Of a stretch of 36,027 nucleotides of DNA, positions 1-5,529 are shown piece by piece (positions within the stretch are counted from its first letter, which is position 1; every line of letters starts with the position of its first letter). Under the pieces are notes generated by a model. That model did no database searches, was not told the DNA's origin, and saw only the letters and a program-made list of their open reading frames with translations. Where the stretch lies: the IMG/VR virus record IMGVR_UViG_3300020468_000027, positions 1-36,027 of that record; one strand, given 5' to 3'. Both the position numbers and the translations under genes were made by a program. The DNA is from a virus.

Positions 1-248
1 TTGTTTTTTGATTTCTTTGGAATGTCCCAACCATCAGGTCCTGCAATAAATTCTACATTGTGACCTTTTGATTTTGGTAACCATGTAATAGTATCACCTA
101 CGTCTATTCGAGCAACGTCTTGACTGTAGACCATTTTTGCTCCATCGTCTCTTTTGTTTAACATGTCAATTGTCATGTCTGCTCCAAATACTGGAGTAAG
201 CGAAAACACTGCGAATAACAGTGTCATGTAAAGTCCTAATACTTTCAT
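1..248 (-). CDS. Pseudoazurin-like blue copper protein (3' end cut by window edge)
   Basis: Reading from the ATG at 248, the first 82 residues are visible. Residues 1-23 form a signal peptide (hydrophobic core, cleavage probably after VFGA), so the product is periplasmic. The mature start (DMTIDMLNK, then VGDTITWLP and KGHNVEFI) matches pseudoazurins closely. The His of GHNVE is the first type-1 copper ligand; the Cys, His and Met ligands lie beyond the window. Pseudoazurins are small electron carriers that take electrons from the cytochrome c/bc1 level and pass them to copper nitrite reductase or other terminal acceptors. An AGGAA ribosome site precedes the ATG, and a near-consensus sigma70 promoter lies upstream, which suggests early expression. 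It would be an auxiliary metabolic gene comparable to plastocyanin in cyanophages. Family call confident; host role inferred. Confidence 0.85.
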   Translation of the reverse strand, partial: MKVLGLYMTLLFAVFSLTPVFGADMTIDMLNKRDDGAKMVYSQDVARIDVGDTITWLPKSKGHNVEFIAGPDGWDIPKKSKN

Positions 249-277
249 CTCGATTCCTTTTTATGTTTGTATACTAC

Positions 278-309
278 TATATATTACGGGTTGACCCGAA
301 AGTCAACCC
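278..309 (-). promoter_or_regulatory. Sigma70-type promoter with inverted repeat over the -35, for the pseudoazurin gene
   Basis: The minus strand reads TTGACT (301-306), 17 bp, TATATA (278-283), a near-perfect sigma70 promoter. The -35 sits inside an inverted repeat, GGGTTGAC at 288-295 and GTCAACCC at 302-309, with a 6-nt loop. The repeat could be an operator or a terminator for the upstream micro-ORFs. Confidence 0.75.
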
Positions 310-320
310 TTTAAGATGTG

Positions 321-383
321 TTATTTCGTAGCAGGTTTTCTGCCACTTAAGAAGTCTGCTTCTTCATTATTATATGGCCACAT
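321..383 (-). CDS. 20-residue micro-protein (MWPYNN...)
   Basis: ATG at 383, stop TAA at 321-323; the peptide is MWPYNNEEADFLSGRKPATK. It follows the 39-residue ORF by 3 nt and is last in a run of four tightly packed small ORFs. From memory, very short proteins beginning MWP(Y/F) and rich in acidic residues occur in alphaproteobacteria. The stop is followed closely by the pseudoazurin promoter. No function can be assigned. Support comes from the packing and sequence character; it is too short for codon statistics. Confidence 0.5.
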   Translation of the reverse strand: MWPYNNEEADFLSGRKPATK

Positions 384-386
384 GGA

Positions 387-506
387 TTATTTCCAATCGT
401 CAGTCATTAGCTTCCTAGCTTCTTTATGCATACCCATTGAAGTAAGTACAGAAACCGCTCTAGCTCTACCTACTGCTTCAAACCATGTCATGATACATTT
501 CGCCAT
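387..506 (-). CDS. 39-residue small protein
   Basis: The ATG at 506 shares bases with the stop of the DUF3563-like ORF (TAATG arrangement), so translation is probably coupled. The peptide starts MAKCIMTWFEAVGRARA and ends KLMTDDWK. It looks like one amphipathic helix pair with many Ala and Arg residues; a second in-frame Met at residue 6 could be the true start. Function unknown. Confidence 0.55.
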   Translation of the reverse strand: MAKCIMTWFEAVGRARAVSVLTSMGMHKEARKLMTDDWK

Positions 507-664
507 TATATCCACCCTTTCAAGTTTGGATTAACTGTACCATATACAAGTGCTTTTTGCCTTTGTTCTAGGTCTACTAAATCTACTGAATTTGCCAAGT
601 AAGTTTCGATTGGGTCTTTTGTCTCCCAACCAAATTTAAATAGTTTTGAAAAAAAGTTTTTCAT
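506..664 (-). CDS. DUF3563-like small protein, 52 aa
   Basis: ATG at 664 overlaps the TGA of the preceding 51-residue ORF (ATGA), so the genes are coupled. The core ETYLANSVDLVDLEQRQ resembles the signature of DUF3563 proteins, short proteobacterial proteins of unknown function with a Y-L-x-x-S-x-D-L-x-D-L-E pattern. The N-terminus is basic and aromatic (MKNFFSKLFKFGW). No signal peptide is obvious. The family call is from memory of the motif. Confidence 0.6.
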   Translation of the reverse strand: MKNFFSKLFKFGWETKDPIETYLANSVDLVDLEQRQKALVYGTVNPNLKGWI

Positions 665-816
665 TTATTCGGTCCTTTGCCATATTGTTTAATGTGATTA
701 TATGCGAATACCCAATCGTTTGCGTATTCAACTCTAGCCCATATGCGAATGTCGTTATCTTTGAGTTTCTTACTCTCAAACATACTCACAAGGCCTCTGT
801 ATAGCTTTCTTGCCAT
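661..816 (-). CDS. Small basic protein, 51 aa (MARKLYRGL...)
   Basis: The start at 816 is chosen over a longer frame beginning at 855 because AGGAG lies 6-7 nt before this ATG and the upstream part falls inside the structured leader. The protein is basic at its N-terminus (MARKLYRGLVSMFESKK) with an aromatic C-terminal half (IWARVEYANDWVFAYNHIKQYG). It is the first gene of the micro-ORF run and is separated from its late promoter by a leader of about 130 nt. Function unknown. Confidence 0.65.
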   Translation of the reverse strand: MARKLYRGLVSMFESKKLKDNDIRIWARVEYANDWVFAYNHIKQYGKGPNK

Positions 817-950
817 AGTAGTCTCCTTTGTTTTAATGATGCTTGAGGGAAGCAATACCCCGGTCTATTTCCGGCGTCACTAAGTCTTTCCCTAGTGCCA
901 CTCATTTTTTCCGAGCTGAGGTCGCTCTGGGGAACTGAACTGTTCACTGA
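817..950 (-). ncRNA. Structured 5' leader RNA with predicted pseudoknot, upstream of the micro-ORFs
   Basis: Between a CTAAATA late box (951-957) and the ATG at 816 the minus strand folds into several helices: GAGC/GCTC (913-916 with 924-927), CACTA/TAGTG (878-882 with 893-897) and CCGG/CCGG (860-863 with 871-874). The ten-base loop of the CACTA hairpin can pair with GGGAA/TTCCC at 847-851, an H-type pseudoknot close to the ribosome site. The segment is more GC-rich than its surroundings. A riboswitch or translational control element is possible, but I do not recognise a named class. Confidence 0.45.
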
Positions 951-957
951 TATTTAG
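951..957 (-). promoter_or_regulatory. Late promoter box CTAAATA for the leader and micro-ORF operon
   Basis: CTAAATA on the minus strand, the form of the T4-type late box found in marine T4-like phages. Transcription would begin about 6 nt downstream, at the 5' edge of the structured leader. Confidence 0.55.
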
Positions 958-1010
958 TACAGAAAGTCTGTCCTAAGCTATGCGTTTACCACATATCGTG
1001 TGCGTAAAAT

Positions 1011-2105
1011 TTACACACCTGCTCCTGATAATGAAATTTGTGCAAATACTTCGCCGGGTCTTGATTTACTTGGAACAACACTAATGCCAAAACTTTCAAT
1101 TTGATTTGCTTGTCGCATTGTAATAATATCCTGTCCAGTTCTACCCATGGCTGTTTTTTGACGTAAGAAACTAATTACTAGATATGCATCAAAATTATCT
1201 CTAGCTTTGTACCATTCAAAATTTTGTCTTACATATTCAAATTCAATTTCATCTCTATTTTCTGTGTTTGCTAGTTTGTTAGCCATTGCAGTGCCATAAC
1301 TTCTAAATTGTGGCTCCCACAATGCTTTTCCTATTTCTAGTCTGAGTGCTTTGCTATCTGGATTATTAATAGGAGCTTCAGCATTCAGGGCATTGACAAA
1401 TGGACCTATACCAATAGTACCACCCGCTTTAGCTTTAATTCCTGCTATCATGTTTGGCAGTCTATCTTCATACTTGAGTAGTATACCCATTTGTTGTTCT
1501 TGTTGTGGACCACCATCTCCTAGTCTACCACCTTTTGCACTATCACTTGCCGCTGATTTAACTTCAACATCACCAATACCTTCTATTTCAGTATCACCAG
1601 CACCTTCGGCTAGTCTGATCTTATTGCTGAGCATAGCAAGTGCATATTCTCCTGGGCCTTTTGCTTTGGCTTGAACACCATATCCTTTTAGAGCATCAAA
1701 GGCTTTGATAGCAACTGCATCACCACCAAATATTGCATTAAAGCTATTAATAGGTTTTGCGAGTTCGTTGATATTAATTACACCTCCACTTTCAAGTTTT
1801 TTAAGGAAGGCATTCATTGCATTGTAATCGCTGTCTACTCTACTGATAATTTCTGCTACATTTGTTCTATGCTTTTGTAGAGCCGCATCATTCATGTATT
1901 CATCTTTGGTAGGTACTACGAAACTGTTTACAATATTATTGTTATATGATTCTGTATTTAGAACTTTCCAAATACGATCAAGTATTGCCGCCTGTTTTTC
2001 ATCAGCCGCATCTAGTCCACTAATAGTTTTAATGATGTTGGCTTTTTCCTGAGAAAGATCTTCATACTCAGTCAAGCAGTAATTTATGAATTGTTTTGCT
2101 TTCAT
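1011..2105 (-). CDS. Probable PD-(D/E)XK nuclease-like phage protein, 364 aa
   Basis: The middle of the protein carries a GPGEYALAML segment (about 155-164) and, about 20 residues later, GIGDVEVKSA, then GGRLG. An upstream E followed by a D-x-(D/E)-x-K strand matches the PD-(D/E)XK nuclease core as seen in type II restriction endonucleases. N- and C-terminal regions are helical and unrecognised. The ATG at 2105 sits 5 nt from an ATAAATA late box with no ribosome site, so the mRNA is probably leaderless and late. A late nuclease could act in genome processing or packaging, or the fold may be structural. Function inferred only from the motif. Confidence 0.5.
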   Translation of the reverse strand: MKAKQFINYCLTEYEDLSQEKANIIKTISGLDAADEKQAAILDRIWKVLNTESYNNNIVNSFVVPTKDEYMNDAALQKHRTNVAEIISRVDSDYNAMNAFLKKLESGGVININELAKPINSFNAIFGGDAVAIKAFDALKGYGVQAKAKGPGEYALAMLSNKIRLAEGAGDTEIEGIGDVEVKSAASDSAKGGRLGDGGPQQEQQMGILLKYEDRLPNMIAGIKAKAGGTIGIGPFVNALNAEAPINNPDSKALRLEIGKALWEPQFRSYGTAMANKLANTENRDEIEFEYVRQNFEWYKARDNFDAYLVISFLRQKTAMGRTGQDIITMRQANQIESFGISVVPSKSRPGEVFAQISLSGAGV

Positions 2106-2110
2106 AAAAC

Positions 2111-2117
2111 TATTTAT
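2111..2117 (-). promoter_or_regulatory. Late promoter box ATAAATA, 5 nt from ATG
   Basis: ATAAATA, then GTTTT, then the ATG at 2105. T4 late promoters place this box at -13 to -6, so +1 falls on the A of the start codon. No Shine-Dalgarno sequence can fit. Confidence 0.7.
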
Positions 2118-3229
2118 GCATTAAATTGGTTGAACACTTGATTGACCTGTTGAGTACATCTAACAAACGTTGTACATTTGGGCATGTCTTTGATACGTTT
2201 TGCTCCAATGTATGTACAAGTAGATCGCACACCACCTAAAATTTCTGTCAAGGTATCTCCAACATTGCCTTTGAATGGTATGGATACAAGTTTGCCTTCT
2301 GCTCCTCGGTAACCATCTTTACGGGTTCCATGTACAGACATAGCCGCATCTGAACTCATACCATAAAATTCTACAAAGTTTTGTTCTGCAAAATGTGGAA
2401 CATAAGTTCCGCTTTCGGCTTTATATGCTCCTCCAGTTGCAGTATGCTTTGTTGTAATAGTTCCGCCACCTTCTGAATGTCCAGCCAACATACCTCCAAG
2501 CATAACAAAATGTGCTCCGGCTCCAAAGGCTTTGCTTACATCTCCTGGATATACACAACCTCCGTCAGCAACAATATGTCCGCCAATTCCGTTGGCGGCA
2601 TCGGCACATTCAATAATACCTGAAAGTTGTGGTACACCAACACCTGTCATTGTCCTAGTTGTACATACTGATCCAGGACCAATACCACATTTAACAATGT
2701 CAGCGCCTTTAATAATAAGTTCTTCTGTCATCTCTGCTGAAATAACATTTCCTGCAATAATTGTTTTGTCAGGATAAGCATCTCTTAATCTAGCAATAAA
2801 TTCTGCATAGTTCTCATGGTATCCATTGGCTACATCAACAGTAATAAACTTTATATCAGGATACATTTCCAAAACTGTTTTCATTGTAGCATAATCGGGT
2901 GCATCAGGATCCCATATCACTCCAGTGCCTGTGCAAACACTTAGGTACTTCATTTTTACACCTTGACTTTGTTCTTTCCAGTCGTCGACTGAGTAGTGTT
3001 TTCTCATCACAGTGAGCATCTTATGATCTTGCAACACTTTAGCCATTTCAAATGTACCAACGCCGTCCATGTTGCTTGCCATGATCGGTATGCCTGTCCA
3101 TTCGTTACCACTGTTATGAAATTTAAATGTACGGGTTAAGTCTACATCTCGTCGACTCTCAAGTTTACTCCGTTTGGGTTTAAACAGGACATCTTTATAG
3201 TCCAGCTTAACATCATCTTCTATTCTCAT
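2114..3229 (-). CDS. guaC: GMP reductase
   Basis: The 371-residue protein aligns along nearly its full length with bacterial GMP reductase, from MRIEDDVKLDYKDVLFKPKRS to the C-terminal CTYIGAKRIKD and NQVFNQF. GMP reductase converts GMP to IMP with NADPH and releases ammonia. The catalytic loop GPGSVCTTR with its Cys, the preceding GADIVKCGIG and the glycine-rich VADGGCVYPGDV and FVMLGGMLAGH phosphate-binding stretches are all intact. It lacks the CBS domains of IMP dehydrogenase. An insertion of about 20-25 residues relative to the E. coli enzyme (347 aa) lies in the mobile flap before FYGMSS. GAGG precedes the ATG. A TATAAT at the end of clpS could be a -10 element. Its likely role is recycling host guanine nucleotides for DNA synthesis alongside nrdAB. 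Confidence 0.93.
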   Translation of the reverse strand: MRIEDDVKLDYKDVLFKPKRSKLESRRDVDLTRTFKFHNSGNEWTGIPIMASNMDGVGTFEMAKVLQDHKMLTVMRKHYSVDDWKEQSQGVKMKYLSVCTGTGVIWDPDAPDYATMKTVLEMYPDIKFITVDVANGYHENYAEFIARLRDAYPDKTIIAGNVISAEMTEELIIKGADIVKCGIGPGSVCTTRTMTGVGVPQLSGIIECADAANGIGGHIVADGGCVYPGDVSKAFGAGAHFVMLGGMLAGHSEGGGTITTKHTATGGAYKAESGTYVPHFAEQNFVEFYGMSSDAAMSVHGTRKDGYRGAEGKLVSIPFKGNVGDTLTEILGGVRSTCTYIGAKRIKDMPKCTTFVRCTQQVNQVFNQFNA

Positions 3230-3253
3230 TTGAACCTCTATGTTATGTTAATA

Positions 3254-3553
3254 TTATAGTTCTTCAAGATCCATAGCCAGTGGAAAACCTGCTCCACGAC
3301 TTATTGCTATGCTTTCTGCTATTTTTTGTTCTGCTATTTCGTAGTAGTATACACCAGCAACACCTTTTCCATCTTCGTGTACTTTTTGTGTTATCTCGTT
3401 TGCAGTTTCTTGTGTATGATTAAACACAGATTTTAACAAGTCTATAACAAATTCCATAGGTGTGCTATTGTCATTAAACAATATGACACTATACTTTTTT
3501 GGCTTTGAAATATCCAATCTATCAGTTTGTTTTATTTCGACTTCTGTATCCAT
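3254..3553 (-). CDS. clpS: ClpS, N-degron adaptor of the Clp protease
   Basis: The 99-residue protein has a short variable N-terminus and the ClpS core KPKKYSVILFNDNSTPMEFV, followed by the helix with KVHEDGKGVAG and the C-terminal IAEQKI segment. ClpS delivers proteins with bulky N-terminal residues to ClpAP. The Asn-Asp pair, the gatekeeper Met (TPMEF) and the pocket His (KVHEDG) are present, but the third acidic residue of the usual NDD is Asn. The start at 3553 is chosen because the longer GTG-started frame begins inside a GC-rich hairpin. The ATG is 5 nt from a GTAAATA late box, so it is probably leaderless. The phage likely uses it to steer host proteolysis. Confidence 0.88.
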   Translation of the reverse strand: MDTEVEIKQTDRLDISKPKKYSVILFNDNSTPMEFVIDLLKSVFNHTQETANEITQKVHEDGKGVAGVYYYEIAEQKIAESIAISRGAGFPLAMDLEEL

Positions 3554-3558
3554 ACTAG

Positions 3559-3565
3559 TATTTAC
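3559..3565 (-). promoter_or_regulatory. Late promoter box GTAAATA, 5 nt from the clpS ATG
   Basis: GTAAATA, CTAGT, then ATG at 3553. Same 5-nt geometry as five other genes here. The first base differs from the T4 consensus, so it is a weaker call. Confidence 0.55.
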
Positions 3566-3575
3566 CCAATCAAGA

Positions 3576-3593
3576 GGGGGGATTTCTCCCCCC
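3576..3593 (-). terminator. GC hairpin between hsp20 and clpS
   Basis: GGGGGG, a six-base loop and CCCCCC form a strong hairpin 8 nt past the hsp20 stop. No clear U-tract follows on the minus strand (TCTTGATT), so it may act as a pause or 3'-end stabiliser, or as a weak terminator before the clpS late promoter. Confidence 0.55.
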
Positions 3594-3601
3594 ACTTTAT
3601 T

Positions 3602-4036
3602 TTATTTGATAGCGATTGTCTTAGGTTTCTTTTCCTCTGGAATGATTCGCTCTAGTTCAATATAAAGCATACCATTTTCCATTCTAGAACCTTGCACTAC
3701 AATATCGTCTGTAAGTGTAAAGTTACGTTTGAAACTTCTTTGGGCAATGCCTTTGTGTAGCCATTCCCAACCTTTTGGCTCTACTTCACCATCTGGTTTG
3801 TGTTCAATAGTAAGTACACCTTCCGCGACTGTGATCTCTAAATCCTCTTTTGCAACGCCAGCTAGGGCAATTTCAATTTGGAATTTTTCACCGTCTTTTA
3901 CAATGTTGTAGGGAGGGTATCCGCCTGTGCTATTTTGATTGTGTTCGATGTAGTTAAACATGTTGTCAAATACTCTATCGAAGCCTACTGCATAAGGCGT
4001 TAGTTTATTAATGTCGAGGGTTGTTAATCTATTCAT
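3602..4036 (-). CDS. Small heat-shock protein (Hsp20/IbpA family)
   Basis: At 144 residues it matches the IbpA type. It has an N-terminal region with YAVGFDRVFDNMF, an alpha-crystallin domain from about residue 40 (PPYNIVKDGEKFQIEIALAGV, then LTIEHKP, GIAQRSFKRNFTL), the conserved ENGMLYIELER strand and a short tail with an I-x-I-like motif (KTIAIK). These ATP-independent chaperones hold unfolding proteins in the cytoplasm. AAGGAGA precedes the ATG by 8 nt. Hsp20 genes are common in marine T4-like phages and may support capsid assembly. Its leader overlaps the 3' part of the tmRNA-like RNA. Confidence 0.92.
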   Translation of the reverse strand: MNRLTTLDINKLTPYAVGFDRVFDNMFNYIEHNQNSTGGYPPYNIVKDGEKFQIEIALAGVAKEDLEITVAEGVLTIEHKPDGEVEPKGWEWLHKGIAQRSFKRNFTLTDDIVVQGSRMENGMLYIELERIIPEEKKPKTIAIK

Positions 4037-4098
4037 GTGCTATCTCCTTTATTAAGCAAGATTAATGTATGTAGACCCATCATTGGCATCTACATTTT

Positions 4099-4105
4099 TA
4101 TTTAT
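4099..4105 (-). promoter_or_regulatory. Late-type box ATAAATA upstream of hsp20
   Basis: ATAAATA on the minus strand, followed by a leader of about 57 nt with AAGGAGA before the hsp20 ATG. It lies in the A-rich stretch just ahead of the putative tag start of the tmRNA-like RNA, so it may be a promoter, part of the RNA, or both. Confidence 0.5.
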
Positions 4106-4108
4106 CAT

Positions 4109-4132
4109 TTGGGGATTAACCATGATCCCCAA
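4109..4132 (-). other. Strong hairpin TTGGGGAT/ATCCCCAA
   Basis: An 8-bp perfect stem with an 8-nt loop. As part of the tmRNA-like RNA it would stand where pseudoknot 1 precedes the A-rich tag lead-in. It could instead terminate an RNA starting at 4489, although only an A-rich sequence follows it on this strand. Confidence 0.5.
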
Positions 4133-4495
4133 CGAGCTTATTAAGTAGCTACCCTTTTCTTGTATATAGTTTCCCGTTCCAATTTCTTTTCGGGTTTGTT
4201 TTGTACTTATGTGTATTTCTTGTCTCCACACATATTCTTATCTGTAGTGTCTGTCTGTGCCCAATCGCACGACACGTTAAAGTGAGTAGGGAGGACTTGG
4301 GTTTCACCTCCAACCAGGTCGACCGAGATACCATTCTCAAAATCCCCTAGAACTTACTTCCGCTCGGGAGAGCGATGTGATTCTCAGTCGCTAGACCTCG
4401 AACCTGGCTACCACGCCTAAGCAATCAAGTTATGCCTCTTGGTCAGACACATTTCCTTGCACTACTCTAACAAGACCGTCGCCTTATTAATACTT

Positions 4496-4524
4496 AATAT
4501 AATACTTTTTGTTTGCGAAGTCAA
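4496..4524 (-). promoter_or_regulatory. Sigma70-type promoter for the tmRNA-like RNA
   Basis: TTGACT (4519-4524), 17 bp, TATATT (4496-4501). The -35 overlaps the stop codon of the upstream gene. Start of transcription expected near 4489, at the 5' end of the structured RNA. Confidence 0.75.
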
Positions 4525-5285
4525 CCTTTTTTTGCATCTTTTTTTAGTTTTTTATCAATCATTTGACCAACTGCTTTATAACCATTATCAAATTTACTCA
4601 GAGAACTAAATCTGCTTGCTTCAGTTATACGTTGTGTTTCTTTATCATATGGTCTCTGACGTGCGATTAGTTTTTCTCTTTTAAAAGGTATAAGCCAAAG
4701 CCAAGGTTCACCTTGTTTTATTTGTATTGTTTTATTCATCATATGCTTTGGAAAAACCACAGGCACATTTATTTCATGTGAATGATCAGTTCTTATACTT
4801 CCTGCTAACGGTTGTATATCAGTAAAATGATACATCATAGGAAAACAATAACAACTATAACCCATTGGTGTTTTGATACGCCACGGTACATGTGGCTTCA
4901 AACAATTACCCCATTTGGATTGTTCATTTTTTGGTAACCACTTTAAATATTGATCTGGATGATGCCATTCCCAACCAAATTGATCAGTTTCGTAAGCACA
5001 TTCGTATTGATATGAACCATCGTCATTGAAATGTATTTCAAAGTCTGCCCACATAGGAACAACATATCCTGTTGTCATAAACTCAGGAAACACAGGACAT
5101 TTTCTTATAGTAGGTTTGCTGAGATCTTTATCTATATTGCGTGGTACATTCTTAAACCAATCTGGAAAGAAGTTACTAGCAGGTTGAGGCCACAAATAAT
5201 CCAACAAAGGGTCATTGAGAGGATCAAATACACTCCAAAACTCCATGTCTTGTTGTGGCTCTTTTTGCCAAAACTTCCAGTTCAT
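4521..5285 (-). CDS. Conserved marine-phage protein, DUF6065-like, 254 aa
   Basis: A Trp- and Pro-rich protein with the pattern PDWFKNVPR (about 42), IRKCPVFPEFMTTGYVVPMWADF (about 60-82), PWRIKTPMGYSCYCFP (about 132), VNVPVVFP-like (INVPVVFP, about 172) and QIKQGEPWLWLIPFKRE (about 187). This arrangement recalls the DUF6065 group seen in marine phages and bacteria, possibly a beta-sandwich or cupin-like fold. No catalytic residues can be assigned and there is no signal peptide. It follows rpsU by 1 nt, so it belongs to the infC-rpsU transcript and runs straight into the tmRNA promoter. Family name from memory; function unknown. Confidence 0.6.
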   Translation of the reverse strand: MNWKFWQKEPQQDMEFWSVFDPLNDPLLDYLWPQPASNFFPDWFKNVPRNIDKDLSKPTIRKCPVFPEFMTTGYVVPMWADFEIHFNDDGSYQYECAYETDQFGWEWHHPDQYLKWLPKNEQSKWGNCLKPHVPWRIKTPMGYSCYCFPMMYHFTDIQPLAGSIRTDHSHEINVPVVFPKHMMNKTIQIKQGEPWLWLIPFKREKLIARQRPYDKETQRITEASRFSSLSKFDNGYKAVGQMIDKKLKKDAKKG

Positions 5286-5286
5286 T

Positions 5287-5529
5287 TTACCAGTTTTCTT
5301 TATTTTTTTCTTGTTCTTTTATCCAACGTTTACGAGCTTGTTGTTTCTCTCTACGTTTTTTAGCACTTGGCTTTTCGTAGTACTCGTTTTTACGCATGTC
5401 TTTAATCATGCCTTCGTTGTTAAGTAATTTTTTAAGTTTTCTGACAGCACGAGTTACATCATTGTTTCGTACTTCAACATATAGTCCACGTCTATCGTTA
5501 ATATCAGAACTCATTTTAAATCTTTTCAT
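5287..5529 (-). CDS. rpsU: Ribosomal protein bS21
   Basis: The 80-residue protein has the S21 core GLYVEVRNNDVTRAVRKLKK, then NEYYEKPSAKKRREKQQARKRW, a basic helix that contacts the 3' end of 16S rRNA near the anti-Shine-Dalgarno. About a dozen residues (MKRFKMSSDINDRR) precede the usual start. Its ATG overlaps the stop of infC (ATGA), so the two are coupled. bS21 is among the ribosomal proteins most often found in phage genomes, including pelagiphages. A virus-made S21 could replace the host copy and bias initiation toward phage messages. Identity confident; purpose inferred. Confidence 0.92.
   Translation of the reverse strand: MKRFKMSSDINDRRGLYVEVRNNDVTRAVRKLKKLLNNEGMIKDMRKNEYYEKPSAKKRREKQQARKRWIKEQEKNKENW

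Larger units (their letters stand above)
4049..4489 (-). ncRNA. ssrA: Candidate circularly permuted (two-piece) tmRNA
   Basis: In RNA order there is: a T-loop TTCGAGG (4396-4402) flanked by a weak stem (4403-4407 with 4391-4395); a 3' acceptor-like strand CGACTGA (4384-4390); an intervening segment with hairpin CGCTC/GAGCG (4361-4374); then TCGGTCG (4320-4326), which pairs perfectly with CGACTGA and has G-U at position 3:70, the alanine identity element. The helix extends to 9 bp. Next comes GTGAAACCCAAG (around 4296-4307), like the segment after the acceptor in tmRNA. More hairpins follow (4247-4275, 4209-4233, 4173-4194, 4109-4132), then an A-rich stretch and GTAGAT before GCC. That opens a frame reading ANDGSTYINLA with two stops (4085 down to 4049). 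This order is that of alphaproteobacterial permuted tmRNA. Doubts: no encoded CCA, one T-stem mismatch, a tag ending LA rather than LAA, and overlap with the hsp20 leader. An alternative frame ends VAT and TAATAA near 4141. Confidence 0.55.

Noticed and set aside
316-534. Plus-strand frame of 72 codons
   Set aside because: It lies antisense to three tightly packed minus-strand micro-ORFs with better start signals and coupling, and has no ribosome site.
817-950. Glutamine (glnA / Downstream-peptide) riboswitch
   Set aside because: Considered because such RNAs precede small peptides in marine genomes, but the characteristic conserved strings were not found; left as an unclassified structured leader.
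3554-3595. Longer start for ClpS (GTG) adding 14 residues
   Set aside because: The added codons come from the GGGGGG/CCCCCC hairpin and the late promoter, so they are not coding.
4149-4340. Minus-strand frame of 63 codons
   Set aside because: It runs through the structured tmRNA-like region, has no ribosome site, and its composition (R, K, T without domains) is not protein-like.
4384-4407. Ordinary tRNA gene at the TTCGAGG loop
   Set aside because: There is no anticodon or D arm at tRNA spacing, the T-stem has a mismatch, and the acceptor partner lies downstream, which fits a permuted tmRNA instead.
4045-4490. RNase P RNA
   Set aside because: The hallmark P4 and CR sequences (GAGGAAAGUCC and ACAGAA...GGCUUA) are not present.
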